Assembly: GCA_910575545.1 (NCBI GenBank) | Contig: CAJTFH010000012.1 | Span: forward strand, 1 to 64,000 | Direction of reading: 5' to 3' | DNA length: 64,000 nucleotides | DNA from: Bacteroidales bacterium | GTDB taxonomy: Bacteria; Bacteroidota; Bacteroidia; Bacteroidales; Muribaculaceae | Part shown: positions 1 to 8,170 of the stretch, one piece after another | How positions within the stretch are numbered: the stretch's first letter is position 1 | Layout: the number at the start of each line of letters is the position of its first letter | Notes under the pieces: generated by a model | Databases searched by the model: none | The model's input: only the letters and a program-made list of their open reading frames with translations | Told to the model about the DNA's origin: nothing | Translations under genes and position numbers: made by a program

Positions 1-365
1 GACGTTGCTGGTCTGTCAGTTGTATAACTTTGATTTTTGCGATAGCGTTGTGTCTTTATGTGTTTACACAAACATACGCAAAATTTTTGATATAAACTAA
101 TTTTCAACATCTACTTATTTTTAAATAATTTATCAAAGCTAACCACAATTATCCATTTCTCCAAACCAAATGCCAGGAAAACTCATCACGCGCACAAAAA
201 AACACAATTCCATCATCGCCACAACAAAAATCGCCCATAATATTTGGATAATCCAAAAAAACTCCCTACCTTTGCATCGCTGAAACAAAAAAGCCATGCA
301 TAAATGCCACAGAGGCAGCTTGGGAACTTTCCTCATCCAATGCAACAACGGCTTTTATTCCGCAC
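1..365. other. Non-coding region upstream of tRNA-Phe
   Basis: This AT-rich stretch has no convincing gene. A TAACTTTG box lies at 25-32 but no coding frame follows it. The minus-strand frame across 139-348 overlaps the tRNA promoter and resembles nothing. The only well-supported content is the tRNA promoter at 243-274. Confidence 0.6.
243..274 (+). promoter_or_regulatory. Bacteroidales-type promoter of tRNA-Phe
   Basis: TTTG at 243-246 and TACCTTTG at 267-274 are separated by 20 nt, matching the Bacteroidetes sigma consensus (-33 TTTG, -7 TAnnTTTG). Transcription would start near 280, leaving an unprocessed leader of about 85 nt before the tRNA. This is the cleanest two-box promoter in the window. 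Confidence 0.75.
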
Positions 366-441
366 GGTGCCATAGCTCAGTTGGTAGAGCAAAGGACTGA
401 AAATCCTTGTGTCCCCGGTTCGATTCCTGGTGGCACCACCA
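366..441 (+). tRNA. tRNA-Phe (anticodon GAA)
   Basis: This is a full cloverleaf of 76 nt. The acceptor stem GGTGCCA (366-372) pairs with TGGCACC (431-437), followed by discriminator A and an encoded CCA (439-441). The anticodon loop ctgaaaa places GAA at 399-401, and a standard T-arm ggttcgattcc lies at 417-427. Its 3' end (426-440) is repeated exactly at 39185-39199 and nearly so at 54527-54539, so it is the integration target of the neighbouring elements. The gene is kept intact because the integrated element restores the 3' end. Confidence 0.97.
426..440 (+). other. attL of prophage within tRNA-Phe 3' end
   Basis: The 15-bp sequence cctggtggcaccacc in the T-arm and acceptor of tRNA-Phe recurs exactly at 39185-39199 on the far side of the prophage. 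A tyrosine recombinase gene starts about 170 bp downstream, as is usual for tRNA-targeting elements. The crossover position inside the core cannot be told from sequence. Confidence 0.85.
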
Positions 442-446
442 GACAA

Positions 447-468
447 CCCCACCAAACGGTGGGGTTTT
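447..468 (+). terminator. Rho-independent terminator after tRNA-Phe
   Basis: CCCCACC (447-453) pairs with GGTGGGG (458-464) across an AAAC loop, followed by TTTT. It ends the tRNA transcript. Because it lies beyond the att core, it is supplied by the prophage end and not by the original host sequence. Confidence 0.85.
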
Positions 469-531
469 GCTATAAATATCAGATTACTAACGTTTTACTT
501 ACGCCCGTCAGTAGTCAATTTTTAATAATTC

Positions 532-606
532 GTCGGCACAATTGTAGGCACAGTGGTTTTTGATTATCAGCGTGTTACAAAAAATGTCGGCTCAAAAGTT
601 GGCACA
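532..606 (+). repeat. Prophage integrase arm-type repeats, left end
   Basis: GTCGGCACAAT at 532-542, GTAGGCACA at 544-552, GTCGGCTCAA from 586 and GTTGGCACA at 598-606 are variants of one motif. Two further copies sit at the opposite end of the prophage (39125-39146). This is the expected layout for integrase arm-binding sites, and the cluster stops just before the preferred integrase start codon at 614. Confidence 0.6.
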
Positions 607-613
607 CCGAAAA

Positions 614-1768
614 ATGGCGAAAGTAACAATCAGGCGGCGCAACGAAAGCGAACGCGCCGACGGCCGGGCGGCCCTGTATGCCGTCCTGAACATCAAGCGG
701 ATAAAAATCCGCCTCCCCCTTGACATTGCGGTAACTTCCGCAGAATGGGATGAGACAGCCGAGCGCGTCCGTGGGCGCGGTCAGCAAGTTAAAGACTGGA
801 ATCTTATCATTTCCAACACAAAAGCGAAAATCTCCGACATTCTTGTGCGGGCGCGTCTGACAGGCGAGACCCTGACGAAAGACAGTTTTCTGGCCCTATA
901 TCGCAGACCGGGCGAGACAATGAACTTTATCGAGTATGCCCGGCGGCACTTGGAGGCGTTGAAAACCGCCCTCCAGCCCGAAACAATGCGACACCATGCC
1001 GCCGCATTGCGCAAACTTGAATCCTATAACCCACGGCTCCAGATTGCCGAGATAACGCCGGACTGGCTGCGCGTATATGCCGCCTATCTGCGCGACAAGC
1101 ACAACAACAACCCCGGTACAATCCGCAAAAATATGTGTGTAATCCGTATGCACTACTACGCCGCGATGAGAGCCGGTAAGGTAAAAAACAACCCGTTCGA
1201 GGTGTACAGGATTCCACAGGCCGACCCGATTGTTGTTTTTCTTACCGAGGACGAATTTAATGCGCTAATTGGTGTGTTCCGCTCCGATAAACTCGATAAA
1301 GGCGAAACCGACGTGCTGCGCTTCTTTCTCTTTATGTGCTTCACTGCGATGCATATCTCCGACGCACGAAGTCTCCAGATAGAGCAGATTCACGGCGGCG
1401 AAATACACTATACCCGCATAAAGACCCGGACCCGCGTAAATATGCCGTTGTCAGTTCCAGCGGCTAAACTTGTCGAATACTACAAAGAAGGAAGGCTGCG
1501 CGGGCCACTGTTCCGCCACTTGCCTACCGACCAGGCTTTCAACCGCATAATCAAACGGGTCTGCAAGCGCGTGGGAATCAACAAGCCGGTGAGCGCCAAA
1601 GCTGCCCGGCACACTTTCGCCACCCTGTATTACAAGAAGAACAACGGTGACGTAGGCACGCTTTCAAAACTCTTGGGACACACGCAGATCAACACAACGA
1701 TGGTTTACGCGCACATTATGAAAGACAGCCGCGTGGCCGGGGTGTCGGCTTTCGACGGCATGCTGTAG
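614..1768 (+). CDS. Prophage tyrosine recombinase (integrase)
   Basis: This 384-aa protein integrates and excises the prophage at the tRNA-Phe 3' end. It has an N-terminal arm-binding region, a SAM-like core-binding domain (about residues 100-195) and a C-terminal catalytic domain. I prefer the ATG at 614 over 560 because the upstream codons overlap the arm-type repeats. R332, G355-H356 and the Tyr nucleophile Y365 (in VYAHI) are in place. The first catalytic Arg is replaced by His (TAMHISD, H247), and the His of the HxxR box by Lys (K329). These substitutions are unusual, though Bacteroidetes integrases with His at the first position do occur in my recollection. It reads away from the tRNA. 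Confidence 0.93.
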   Translation: MAKVTIRRRNESERADGRAALYAVLNIKRIKIRLPLDIAVTSAEWDETAERVRGRGQQVKDWNLIISNTKAKISDILVRARLTGETLTKDSFLALYRRPGETMNFIEYARRHLEALKTALQPETMRHHAAALRKLESYNPRLQIAEITPDWLRVYAAYLRDKHNNNPGTIRKNMCVIRMHYYAAMRAGKVKNNPFEVYRIPQADPIVVFLTEDEFNALIGVFRSDKLDKGETDVLRFFLFMCFTAMHISDARSLQIEQIHGGEIHYTRIKTRTRVNMPLSVPAAKLVEYYKEGRLRGPLFRHLPTDQAFNRIIKRVCKRVGINKPVSAKAARHTFATLYYKKNNGDVGTLSKLLGHTQINTTMVYAHIMKDSRVAGVSAFDGML

Positions 1769-1776
1769 CCTGGCAG

Positions 1777-2196
1777 CTATGCTTCCAATACCGGGGTGTC
1801 GTTTTCGGGGAGGTCTGCGTCGGGCGGCGACGACAAGGCCAATATGTCACGGCGGAGCATCTGCAACACCCTCAGGCGTCCCATGGTGGCTGCATCATCG
1901 CCGTCATCGGCCGCGTCAAGGTCGAGGATTGTCTTGCGTGTGAGCTCGTCGATGGTGTCGATATAGCTTTTGACCATCTCCGGCTCATTTTGCAGCATGT
2001 CGAGAGTGTCGGCCACTGCGTCGGTGATTTGCGCACCGGCTATCACAATCCTCATATCCCACCCTCTTTCTTTGCAAAGCTGGACATGGTTGTCATAAGC
2101 CAGGGAAGAGCCGCCATGGCGGCGAGGCCGGCGGCCGGGAACTGCCGCCGCTGCGGGGCGGCGATTGTTGCTTGTTTTTTTCATTGTGGAAGACAT
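1777..2196 (-). CDS. Hypothetical prophage protein, end of late operon
   Basis: This is a 139-aa protein with no recognised family. The N terminus is very basic and rich in Arg, Ala and Pro (about residues 5-30). A predicted helical middle and an acidic stretch DLDAADDGDD (about residues 93-102) follow, with an acidic C terminus. It is the last minus-strand gene, convergent with the integrase gene (9 nt apart) and separated from the tail genes by about 380 bp of structured non-coding DNA. That position is typical of phage accessory genes carried at the att-proximal end. An internal ATG at 2184 is an alternative start. Confidence 0.55.
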   Translation of the reverse strand: MSSTMKKTSNNRRPAAAAVPGRRPRRHGGSSLAYDNHVQLCKERGWDMRIVIAGAQITDAVADTLDMLQNEPEMVKSYIDTIDELTRKTILDLDAADDGDDAATMGRLRVLQMLRRDILALSSPPDADLPENDTPVLEA

Positions 2197-2573
2197 TTAA
2201 ATGAAAGTAAAATGTAGAAATTCTCTGCTGGGGTATAAACGGAAAAAGTTCCGCTCCCCGTTGTCTTCCACCTTGAAACAGGCAGCGGGCGCATTAACGC
2301 ACCGCACGGGACGGAACTTGAGTTATCGTGACCTCGGCCACGGCCATAAAAAAGGCCGACGGCTGACGCTGACGGCGACACTGTCGCCTGTTTCAAATGG
2401 AAGACACCGCAAAGTTGGGGAAAAGATTTAATTTCTGCAAAAGTTTTTTTGATTTTTCAGCTTGTGCCGGCACAAAAATGCCCGGCGGAATCCGTCATGC
2501 GCACTTTGGGGAGTCGCTTCAATTGGACTTCTCCGGGGCGTTTGTTTTAATGGGGCAGCGATTCACAAACCTG
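2197..2573. other. Intergenic region with folded segment
   Basis: This gap of about 380 bp lies between the last tail gene and the accessory gene. It contains the inverted-repeat structure at 2263-2405, a further GGAAaaagTTCC palindrome at 2241-2252, and a third copy of GTCTTCCA overlapping the start of the downstream gene. On the minus strand an AACTTTG sequence (about 2410-2416) lies immediately upstream of the folded region and could be part of a -7 box. Confidence 0.5.
2263..2405 (-). ncRNA. Candidate structured RNA or inverted-repeat element
   Basis: GTCTTCCAccTTGAAACAGGC at 2263-2283 is the near-perfect inverse of 2386-2405 (19 of 20 or 21 positions, one indel). Between them are further stems: GGCGACA/TGTCGCC (2375-2389) and CGGCC(ataaaaaa)GGCCG (about 2341-2358). 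Read on the minus strand, as the flanking tail and accessory genes are, this folds into a closed multi-branch structure of about 143 nt. A frame open through it on the minus strand starts only with TTG and I do not call it coding. It could equally be an invertible segment. Confidence 0.45.
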
Positions 2574-3101
2574 TCAAGTCACCGGCTGAAAGTCCTCAAA
2601 GGCGGGGCACCAGTCGGTCGATATGCCGCCGCGCTCGAACTTGGCCTTGGTGATGGTGGATTTGCTTGTGCCGGTGTTTGGCATCTGGTAGATGCGCAGG
2701 GACTTATTGGAGGGGGTGGGCTGGCCGGAGCTTACCTTCTTAGTCCATTTGAACGTTGTCTTCGACACCATGCGCCCGTAACCGTCGGCTTTGAACTCGG
2801 CCAAGCGGCTGAGGGCTGCATAACCGCCGGAGTTGAAAGCCTGAAAGCGGGTGCGGTCTGAACCGAGCGACCCGTAGAGGGTGAGCGTCACTGTCTCACC
2901 CTCCTGCAAATCGTCGGTCAGGTCGTAATTTGCTATTTCGTAGTTGGCGTTAACGTGGGATACCGCCGACTTCTTCAGCAGGTTGCGTCCGCAACAATGT
3001 GCCATTTTATCCTCCGCCGAGGTTATTTCCGCCTGAAGGGCTTCCAGCACCAGCGTGACAGCGCGTTTGAGGGCATCGAACCCTATGAATTTCTTTGCCA
3101 T
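2574..3101 (-). CDS. Tail fibre or receptor-binding protein
   Basis: This 175-aa protein begins MAKKFIGFDALKRAV, echoing the MAKKFMGEAAAKAI start of the next upstream gene. The middle resembles a beta-rich carbohydrate-binding fold (ANYDLTDDLQEGETVTLTLYG; TKAKFERGGISTDWCPAFED), as in host-binding tail modules. It is the last gene of the tail cluster, 19 nt after its neighbour, where phages often place adhesins. The shared N terminus suggests that both fibres dock by the same short helix. The role is inferred from position and composition. Confidence 0.6.
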   Translation of the reverse strand: MAKKFIGFDALKRAVTLVLEALQAEITSAEDKMAHCCGRNLLKKSAVSHVNANYEIANYDLTDDLQEGETVTLTLYGSLGSDRTRFQAFNSGGYAALSRLAEFKADGYGRMVSKTTFKWTKKVSSGQPTPSNKSLRIYQMPNTGTSKSTITKAKFERGGISTDWCPAFEDFQPVT

Positions 3102-3120
3102 CTGTGATATGGATTAGCGG

Positions 3121-3849
3121 TTATTCTTCAGATGCAGCCGCGACCGAGGCAAACCATGTGTCAACTTCCGCAGCGGTGATCTCGGATATGTTCAGGTTGG
3201 CGTCGGGTACTTTTTTATCGGAGTTGAGCGGGCAGAGGCCGTTGACGGCATTTTTGGAGTTTTTGAATGTGTTGAGTTCCGTGACCTCCGAGCGCAGCGT
3301 AGCGCCCGCCCCTCCATCGTAAGCTGTGCCTGCGGTTGTGCCGATGACGAGAGATTTCGGGAGTTCGACCAGCGCCGACCCGCTCCAGCGATAGCACTTG
3401 TTGGTGGTGGTATCGACGTATATCTTGCCTTTTTGCGGGGGATAGCCGTTGATAGGATCCTGGTCGGTCAATTCTCCCCAGGATGAAGCCCCGCCCCAGT
3501 TGGCATAGTAGGTCGTGCCCACTTTTATGATGAACTTCTTGGTCGGGGAGCAGTAATACACTTCCCCGCTCAGGGTGGTTGATGTCGTCGATATGGCCGG
3601 CTTGGTCGACAGGAATCCGGCGAACTCCAGCACGTCGTCGACGAAAGAGGGCAGCTGGGAGGTCGGGATTTTCCTGTTTGCGTCGAGCGAAGCCACGCCG
3701 TTTGGCACCCCTTTGCCGTTGCCGACCTTGGCCTTGATCATTTCGGCAACTTCGTCGGTTGTGGGAAGCTCGCCCACTACGCTGTTCGTCTGTTTGATTT
3801 TCGCGAGTATCGCCTTTGCGGCCGCCTCGCCCATGAATTTCTTTGCCAT
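3121..3849 (-). CDS. Tail fibre protein
   Basis: This 242-aa protein starts MAKKFMGEAAAKAI. Its N-terminal motif GVASLDANRKIPTSQLPSFV (about residues 50-70) is of the type seen in phage tail fibres. Short Thr/Ser/Gly-rich beta segments follow (ISTTSTTLSGEVYYC, GKIYVDTTTNKCYRWSG), then a second fibre-like motif near residue 205. Length and composition fit a fibre shaft or adhesin. It lies in a run of closely packed minus-strand tail genes. Confidence 0.7.
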   Translation of the reverse strand: MAKKFMGEAAAKAILAKIKQTNSVVGELPTTDEVAEMIKAKVGNGKGVPNGVASLDANRKIPTSQLPSFVDDVLEFAGFLSTKPAISTTSTTLSGEVYYCSPTKKFIIKVGTTYYANWGGASSWGELTDQDPINGYPPQKGKIYVDTTTNKCYRWSGSALVELPKSLVIGTTAGTAYDGGAGATLRSEVTELNTFKNSKNAVNGLCPLNSDKKVPDANLNISEITAAEVDTWFASVAAASEE

Positions 3850-3894
3850 TGTTATGTCGGTTTTAAGTTAAATTAGCAGCGATAGTCCAATCAT

Positions 3895-4446
3895 TCATAC
3901 ATCTTCCAATAGAGCTTCATCTTCTATCGACCGGGGGGCTATGTCTTGAAAGATTTCCTCTATCTCGTCGGCTGTTATTTCCACCAATCCGAGGGGAGAA
4001 TACCGGTCTTTTTCGAGGTTGCGCCACCTGCTCCATAAACCGTTACGACAGTAGCGGGTGTATTGGAAAACCTTATTTCCATTATGCGCGTGGTCGACAC
4101 CGATTTGCCCGGTGTCTTCATTCAGCAGGTAATTGGTTGTCAGAAGCTGCGTTACGGTGCATCCGTCGTGCGACTGGAAAATGTCGAGCATCCCGACGGT
4201 CTGCATGTACCCGTCTGATTCAGTGGTCAGAACCACCGAGTAAGACGGGTGCGGCATCCATGCCTCGACCAATCCGACGGAATCCAGCTTGCCAAATTCC
4301 ACAACCCGGCCTCGGTCGACAACCCCCAGTGCCGCTACTATGTCTGAAAACAGGCCGCCTACCCTTTCGGGGGTGTTCTCACGCTCTTCACAGGCATACC
4401 TTATCAGTGCAGCCCGGTCCGCCATATCTTTGTAATTGTCAAGCAT
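3895..4446 (-). CDS. Tail fibre-associated protein
   Basis: This 183-aa protein has an N-terminal ENTPERVGGLFSDIVAAL motif (about residues 23-40), found to my recollection in many Bacteroidales phage fibres. A knob-like segment with YTRYCRNGLWSRWRNL (about residues 129-145) follows, resembling the pyocin-knob pattern of a repeated R/W-rich strand. The C terminus is acidic. It sits between the larger tail protein at 4461 and the fibre at 3121. The family assignment comes from motif resemblance only. Confidence 0.6.
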   Translation of the reverse strand: MLDNYKDMADRAALIRYACEERENTPERVGGLFSDIVAALGVVDRGRVVEFGKLDSVGLVEAWMPHPSYSVVLTTESDGYMQTVGMLDIFQSHDGCTVTQLLTTNYLLNEDTGQIGVDHAHNGNKVFQYTRYCRNGLWSRWRNLEKDRYSPLGLVEITADEIEEIFQDIAPRSIEDEALLEDV

Positions 4447-4460
4447 AGTCCGTTGTGTAT

Positions 4461-5654
4461 TTAATCAAATGCATCAGAAAACTCCTCGGAGAACATACCT
4501 TTATAGCGGCATTCATCACCGGTCACGATGTCGGGGGTGATTTCTGCATCCCGGTCAACGGCCTCGAATGCCATCTTAAATGATTGAGGGGCTTTGGGAA
4601 ATAGCCTGAATGTGAGGTCGTCAATCGAGGGAATCACTTTCACCGGATATTCGCGCGGGCGCAGGATCCAGACATCACCGGAAGCCGCTATTTCAGCAAG
4701 CAGACGCCATCGCGAGCCGGAAACCGGAGACATCTCGACCGAATATGTTTTTTTCTGCGAAACACGACCACGGAACGAAACCAGCCTACAAACAGATTTG
4801 TCAAAGCGTTCCCCCGCCTCTGCCCCGTCATCCTCCGACAAAGACACATCAACTTCGCCCGGCAAATCGGCCATCTCGAATATGCCCAACGAATTACGGA
4901 ATTTGACAATCAGCCTGTCTTTGGCCACGGGGGCTTCCTCAACGAAGATGCCACAGGAATAGGTTTTGCCGTCTTGGGATTGACGGTAAACATCGAATGC
5001 GGAAGCCAGGATGTGTTCCTGATCCAGGAAATGGAGACGGAGGGCGGTGATGCTTAACGCCCACACGCCTTTCCCCAACGACATCGCATATTCCTTATGC
5101 GACAGCCTTTCACGGATTATGACCGTCCCAGCATCCGGCATTATGAAATATAGGGGGTAGAGTTCGGTTTCTCTGACCACGATACGCCACGAACCTGTGC
5201 GAGACGTAAGGAAGAAATTCGCGGCTGGGTTAAGAAACCTGTGCGTGAACGGATCCATCCCCAGCTCCTGCAACCTGCGCCAGTTACGGTATGAGACACC
5301 TCCGGGAACCAATGTCAGGCTGATTGATCCGGCTCTGGTGCTGCTGTCGGCGCCGGCTTCAGGCCGCAAATTTACTGTCATGGTATAATCCGACAGACCT
5401 TGTTGCGATACCACCGGTATGAACACGGAATCCGATTCCGGAACTTCCGGGAACGGTACAGTGCAACCTTCAGCCACATCAGACAGGTCTACACTGAAGG
5501 GGGGCAGATATGAACCGTTGAACACGGTGCGGCCTCCGACCTCGACGGAATAAGGGCATGGCGTTGATGCTGAGGCATCGCCGTCAGCTCTTACTTCCAC
5601 CGGATTACGGCAAAAGGCGTAGCCAGACAATATATGTGGAACTTCCGGTATCAT
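4461..5654 (-). CDS. Putative tail tip or baseplate-type protein
   Basis: This 397-aa protein is beta-rich throughout, with no membrane segment. It begins MIPEVPHILSGYAFCRNPVEV and contains a GGVSYRNWRRLQELGMDPF segment near residue 118. Its ATG overlaps the stop of the 5651-5863 gene (TGATACC context), so the two are translationally coupled. Its place after the tape measure and the large tail protein argues for a tail-tip component. No enzymatic motif is visible. Confidence 0.55.
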   Translation of the reverse strand: MIPEVPHILSGYAFCRNPVEVRADGDASASTPCPYSVEVGGRTVFNGSYLPPFSVDLSDVAEGCTVPFPEVPESDSVFIPVVSQQGLSDYTMTVNLRPEAGADSSTRAGSISLTLVPGGVSYRNWRRLQELGMDPFTHRFLNPAANFFLTSRTGSWRIVVRETELYPLYFIMPDAGTVIIRERLSHKEYAMSLGKGVWALSITALRLHFLDQEHILASAFDVYRQSQDGKTYSCGIFVEEAPVAKDRLIVKFRNSLGIFEMADLPGEVDVSLSEDDGAEAGERFDKSVCRLVSFRGRVSQKKTYSVEMSPVSGSRWRLLAEIAASGDVWILRPREYPVKVIPSIDDLTFRLFPKAPQSFKMAFEAVDRDAEITPDIVTGDECRYKGMFSEEFSDAFD

Positions 5655-5863
5655 TTGGCGAAAACTACAGGGGCGGCCACCGGGCCATCGAATAACACAT
5701 CAACACCAACGCGGCGCAGGAACTCCGCCCTTTCGGCAGAAGGTTCGATGATGAACTTGTTGAATTCTTCGCGGGTGCTGCCGTGGTAAGCGTGCTGCCA
5801 CTCGACAAAAAGCCGGTACATGTCGCCACACTGGGGAGCCAGGGTCATATTGTTTTTATCCAT
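5651..5863 (-). CDS. Small tail-module protein
   Basis: This 70-aa protein starts MDKNNMTLAPQCGDMYRLF. I use the ATG at 5863, since the further upstream codon is TTG. It is helical and Glu/Phe-rich in the middle (STREEFNKFIIEPSAERAEF). TATCTTTG lies 3 nt upstream of the ATG, resembling a -7 box. It is conserved in place between two large tail proteins and coupled to the next gene. Function unknown. Confidence 0.55.
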   Translation of the reverse strand: MDKNNMTLAPQCGDMYRLFVEWQHAYHGSTREEFNKFIIEPSAERAEFLRRVGVDVLFDGPVAAPVVFAK

Positions 5864-5903
5864 GCGCAAAGATAGAATCCGGGGTAAAAACGGGAAAGGA
5901 CAA

Positions 5904-8138
5904 TTATAATCCGATTTTTTCCAGTATCACGGTATATGACAGCGGAATTTCAAATGCGTCCGCTATGGTTATCTGTTTCGCCGGTCTGTTGGGCGCTGAC
6001 TCCCCGGTTCTCTTATATCTGACTTCCAGCACCATGCGATAGCTTGCGCGGCAGAGATATTCAGCTTCAACAGTCTCCCCTCTCGATTCCGCCGGAGGCG
6101 GCACGGCAAACCTTGGGTCGGTGAACCAGGTCATCCCCTCAGCCCATACTTTCAACGGATAAGCAACGAGGACGGCTTTCTCCGTAGCGGTTTCATATTG
6201 CGGATCTGGATGGAATGAATTAGGGGGGAGATAGAGCCTGACGGCATCTCGCCGCGCGCGGTCTAAGCGGAAGATGCTGTTCATATTGTTGCTTATCATC
6301 TTCCATCCCCTTTGCAAATCGCAGAACGAGGGAATTAGCGGCATCTCTTTGTCAGCGCACCGGCATGAAACAACCCGCATGGAGGCGTCGGCCACCACCT
6401 CCGCCCCGGCGGGGAGCGAGTATTTCAGCTTGTCGATTAGGCATACCCCTCCGGAGAACCTGACAGGCGAGAACGGATCCAATGATAACAGGCTGTGTAG
6501 AGGGAAAGCCAGATTCACCCGGCATGTACGCGCCCCGTTGCGGATCAACGAATCATAGGCTCTCCAAAACTTGTCGTATAGTCCGTTTTTGAACTGGAAA
6601 ATGAGGGTTGTGGAGTGGGAGACATCCCCTCCGGGCCATTCTAGAACTTCCCCCTCACCGGTTTCATGCGACAGGCGGCCGATTGTGCCCAGGGGCATGT
6701 CGGTTGTCCCTGTAAACGCCCACATGAACGCCAACGGGCATCCGGTCGTGTCGGCCTTATTGTCGTCGGATCCTTTAACATATGTGTGCATGTGTCTTGA
6801 TCCAGCCTGGTAAAACGGGGTCGGGCCGTGAACCCCGTCAGATTCGCCCCATACGTTCTTCATCGGCACGCATTCGTCGTCGCTGGAAAGTTCCAAGGCC
6901 TCCATTCCGGCCGATTGCGGGTTCCAGTTGAAAAACGCTGATGAGGTCTGTAGAAAACCGCCCTTACCATCGCATTTATACCACATGCTTCCGACCGGGT
7001 CGTATAAACAATCGTAACCTTCGTTACCTTTAGGGGTTGATGTTACATAGACCCCGTCTGTGTCGCACCCTTTGATGAAATCCTCAAAACGGTCGTTGGC
7101 AGGAGCTGCTCCTTCAAACGATGTGGAAGCAGAAAGAGACAGGTACTGTCTCGCGGCGAAATCAATGCCGGGCATGGATGCCGCCAAATCAGACCAGTCG
7201 GCCGACGCTTCAGATCCGAGAATGTCGCGCAGCAGCCGGATATCGGCAGCCCCGGTATCCCAGTTGATGTTATAGACGCATCCGAACCTTACCCACAATG
7301 CGTTAAGGAAAGATTCCACCGAGTTGTCAGGCATCAGGTCGGCCACATGTACTTTGCCGGTGCACAATGCATCGGCGGTATTGTTCAGGATCACGAGCCG
7401 CGCCAGGTCGCCGCTTTTGAACGGGTTTGATGCTATCGACAGGCCGAGATCGTTGAAGATGAGATCCAGCACATACCACACCCGTAGAAATGGGGTAATA
7501 CCGTAGCGGTGCGGCACGGTCAGCTCCGTCACAGCTTCGCCTATCACCCGTATAACCGGACCGGAAACCTCTCCGCTCAGGCGGCCCGGTGCATTAAGTA
7601 TTTCCCAATAATCTGTCGAAGTGCCTGATGCGCCGTTGTTCTTCACGGATTCGCATCCTACCGCTATGGGAAAGACCGCAAACGGGTTTTCCGCCGGGTC
7701 TGCCTGGCGGTAAACCACTCCATACATGTAATCGAGAACGTCTGCACCGGGATCGTCGTCAGCCTCGAACACCATAACGGGGAGATTCGCCAGCTCATTC
7801 AGCTGTTTTTTCTGCCACTTTTCGTAAGCTATGGAATTTCCGAACCCGATATTAAACGACACACCACCCCTTTGTGAGACAGAGGTTACATTGAGTTTGC
7901 CACTGCGGATGAAAGTGCCTGACACGACACGGCATTGCTTTTCACAGACACTTCCTGCCGAATCAAGCCTCCCGGCAAATCCCATCAGCCGCATATTACC
8001 GGGAGTGGGCGGCACGGTGGCCGGGACAGACATGCTTCCCCGGTCATTGAATACCGGCGAACTATCCTCGACATCGAATGAGAAGGATTGCGGCAAGTCG
8101 AGCGTTTCGCCGTCAATCTCGATATACATCTTTTTCAT
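5904..8138 (-). CDS. Large tail protein (distal tail or tip)
   Basis: This 744-aa protein starts MKKMYIEIDGETLDLPQSFS and is predicted to be beta-rich, without signal peptide or transmembrane segment. It is immediately downstream of the tape measure gene (32 nt), where siphophages encode distal tail and tail-associated proteins. The N-terminal section, with its GSMSVPATVPPTPGNMRLMG segment, is a plausible ring-forming domain and the remainder a receptor-proximal tip. No lysin or protease motif is apparent. Confidence 0.65.
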   Translation of the reverse strand: MKKMYIEIDGETLDLPQSFSFDVEDSSPVFNDRGSMSVPATVPPTPGNMRLMGFAGRLDSAGSVCEKQCRVVSGTFIRSGKLNVTSVSQRGGVSFNIGFGNSIAYEKWQKKQLNELANLPVMVFEADDDPGADVLDYMYGVVYRQADPAENPFAVFPIAVGCESVKNNGASGTSTDYWEILNAPGRLSGEVSGPVIRVIGEAVTELTVPHRYGITPFLRVWYVLDLIFNDLGLSIASNPFKSGDLARLVILNNTADALCTGKVHVADLMPDNSVESFLNALWVRFGCVYNINWDTGAADIRLLRDILGSEASADWSDLAASMPGIDFAARQYLSLSASTSFEGAAPANDRFEDFIKGCDTDGVYVTSTPKGNEGYDCLYDPVGSMWYKCDGKGGFLQTSSAFFNWNPQSAGMEALELSSDDECVPMKNVWGESDGVHGPTPFYQAGSRHMHTYVKGSDDNKADTTGCPLAFMWAFTGTTDMPLGTIGRLSHETGEGEVLEWPGGDVSHSTTLIFQFKNGLYDKFWRAYDSLIRNGARTCRVNLAFPLHSLLSLDPFSPVRFSGGVCLIDKLKYSLPAGAEVVADASMRVVSCRCADKEMPLIPSFCDLQRGWKMISNNMNSIFRLDRARRDAVRLYLPPNSFHPDPQYETATEKAVLVAYPLKVWAEGMTWFTDPRFAVPPPAESRGETVEAEYLCRASYRMVLEVRYKRTGESAPNRPAKQITIADAFEIPLSYTVILEKIGL

Positions 8139-8170
8139 ACACTTGCGGATAAGATAACAGATGGCTTGGG

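Noticed and set aside
139-348. Minus-strand open frame upstream of tRNA-Phe
   Set aside because: It spans the tRNA promoter, has a low-complexity hydrophobic composition and no recognisable features.
2181-2396. Minus-strand 71-codon frame through the inverted-repeat region
   Set aside because: It begins with TTG and follows the arms of the repeat structure; a structured RNA or inversion segment explains the sequence better, though a small peptide cannot be excluded.
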